Assembly: GCA_012269655.1 (NCBI GenBank)
Contig: JAAXJV010000301.1
Span: forward strand, 1 to 7,259
Direction: 5' to 3'
Source: Pseudomonadales bacterium
Lineage (GTDB): Bacteria > Pseudomonadota > Gammaproteobacteria > Pseudomonadales > Litorivicinaceae
DNA length: 7,259 nucleotides
The position numbers and the translations under genes are program-made. The notes below the pieces were generated by a model. The model was not told the origin of the DNA. It did no database searches and worked only from the letters and a program-made list of their open reading frames with translations. Shown piece by piece: positions 6,701 through 7,259 of the stretch (positions are counted from its first letter, which is position 1; each line of letters opens with the position of its first letter).

Positions 6701-7259
6701 TCGAAAACCCCTTGATCAATCAATTGTTGAAACATCTCGACGAGCCCCGGCTCGATGGGACGGAACTGAACGCCCAATTCGGTTTGAATCTTATCTGAGC
6801 GACTCACAAAGTCATGTCCCAAATTTCGACTCACCCAATAGCGGGTGAAACTGGGATCCACAGTTTTGCCAACCAGCCAAATGAGCCATTTGGGTACCTT
6901 GCCTTTGGGTAAAGGATAGGTGGGGAAGTGCTTTTTGAGCCTTTTTGCCAGGCTAAGAAAGTCAGTGTCTTCGCCCGAGCACAGGTAGCGTCCTTGAGCG
7001 TTATTCGAAAATGCGCAAGCGATATGCGCCTGAGCGACATCTCTGACATCTACCACACCCAGGCCCAGTGGCGGGGCACCGGTTTTTAGCTCGCCGGATC
7101 CCAGCCTGCGCAGTAAGTTAAAGCTTTCACTGGTCGGGATCTGACCGATCGCCGGACCTAGCACCAGTGAGGGATTAACCACCACCAATTGGTAATCGGC
7201 CTCTTTCGCCATTTCCCACGCGCGGCGCTCGGCTAGGGTCTTTGAATACTGATAGGGCT
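6697..7259 (-). CDS. Extended SDR-family NAD(P)-dependent oxidoreductase, C-terminal part (dihydroflavonol reductase-like; cut by window edge)
   Basis: The reading frame is open to the right edge, so the in-window part (187 complete codons) is the C-terminal portion and the N-terminus with its Rossmann GxxGxxG motif is missing. It begins PYQYSKTLAERRAWEMAK: Y-Q-Y-S-K is the catalytic YxxxK of short-chain dehydrogenases, and SKTLAE is typical of the extended, dihydroflavonol-4-reductase-like group. VVVNPSLVLGP follows, then LGVVDVRDVAQAHIAC, which is the substrate-domain signature of that group. Members reduce aldehydes or ketones, or act as epimerases, with NAD(P)H; the substrate here is not readable. 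The ATG at 7212 is internal, since the catalytic motif lies upstream of it. The stop TGA overlaps the gabD ATG (ATGA), so the two genes form a coupled pair, which hints at related aldehyde metabolism but does not prove it. Confidence 0.83.
   Translation of the reverse strand, partial: PYQYSKTLAERRAWEMAKEADYQLVVVNPSLVLGPAIGQIPTSESFNLLRRLGSGELKTGAPPLGLGVVDVRDVAQAHIACAFSNNAQGRYLCSGEDTDFLSLAKRLKKHFPTYPLPKGKVPKWLIWLVGKTVDPSFTRYWVSRNLGHDFVSRSDKIQTELGVQFRPIEPGLVEMFQQLIDQGVFE
6708..6713 (-). promoter_or_regulatory. Ribosome binding site of gabD
   Basis: Minus strand AAGGGG lies seven bases before the gabD ATG at 6700 and inside the last codons of the preceding oxidoreductase gene. It supports this start codon and allows gabD to be translated independently of stop-start coupling. 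Confidence 0.65.

Noticed and set aside
7210..7212. ATG at 7212 as the start of the SDR oxidoreductase
   Set aside because: The frame is open to the right edge and the catalytic YxxxK lies upstream of this ATG, so the methionine is internal.
1..7259. CRISPR arrays, tRNA or rRNA genes, insertion sequences, phage or toxin-antitoxin genes
   Set aside because: Reading both strands showed no spaced repeat array, cloverleaf, transposase motif or terminal inverted repeats. Nearly all bases are covered by ordinary housekeeping or signalling genes.

Overview
This 7.26-kb window reads as compact chromosomal DNA from a proteobacterium, most likely a gammaproteobacterium. The evidence is a CpxR/CpxA-like two-component pair with a divergent Spy/CpxP-like periplasmic protein, a GabD whose motifs closely follow the enterobacterial enzyme, moderately high GC, short intergenic gaps and start/stop overlaps. 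Genus cannot be read from the sequence. I see no tRNA, rRNA, CRISPR array, insertion sequence or phage gene.

Left part (1-736): two minus-strand genes run off the left edge. The first is a 96-residue exported protein with two LTxxQ-type motifs (Spy/CpxP family). Twelve bases after it begins the N-terminus of an S9-family prolyl oligopeptidase (oligopeptidase B-like), cut by the window edge. Right of them, 581-736 is a divergent control region holding five GTAA-like half-sites spaced 10, 10, 21 and 10 bp, the layout expected for CpxR-type operators.

Middle (737-2700): a response regulator and a membrane histidine kinase overlap by ATGA. With the divergent exported protein and the phased half-sites they form a complete Cpx-type envelope-stress module: the kinase senses in the periplasm, the regulator is phosphorylated, and it probably acts on both sides of the shared control region.

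Right part (2689-7259): three minus-strand genes. In transcription order these are the 3' part of an extended short-chain dehydrogenase/reductase (runs off the right edge), gabD (4-bp ATGA overlap), and, after a 76-bp gap, a large single-pass membrane protein with a TPR-rich, predicted periplasmic domain. The last gene converges on the kinase gene and overlaps its 3' end by 12 bp. The TPR protein is the least explained gene here. It has only two cysteines, both just outside the membrane, and it lies next to an envelope-stress system, but its function cannot be named from sequence.

No stretch over 300 bases lacks a gene. I did not find a clearly new system. The best leads are the operator array and the unassigned TPR protein.
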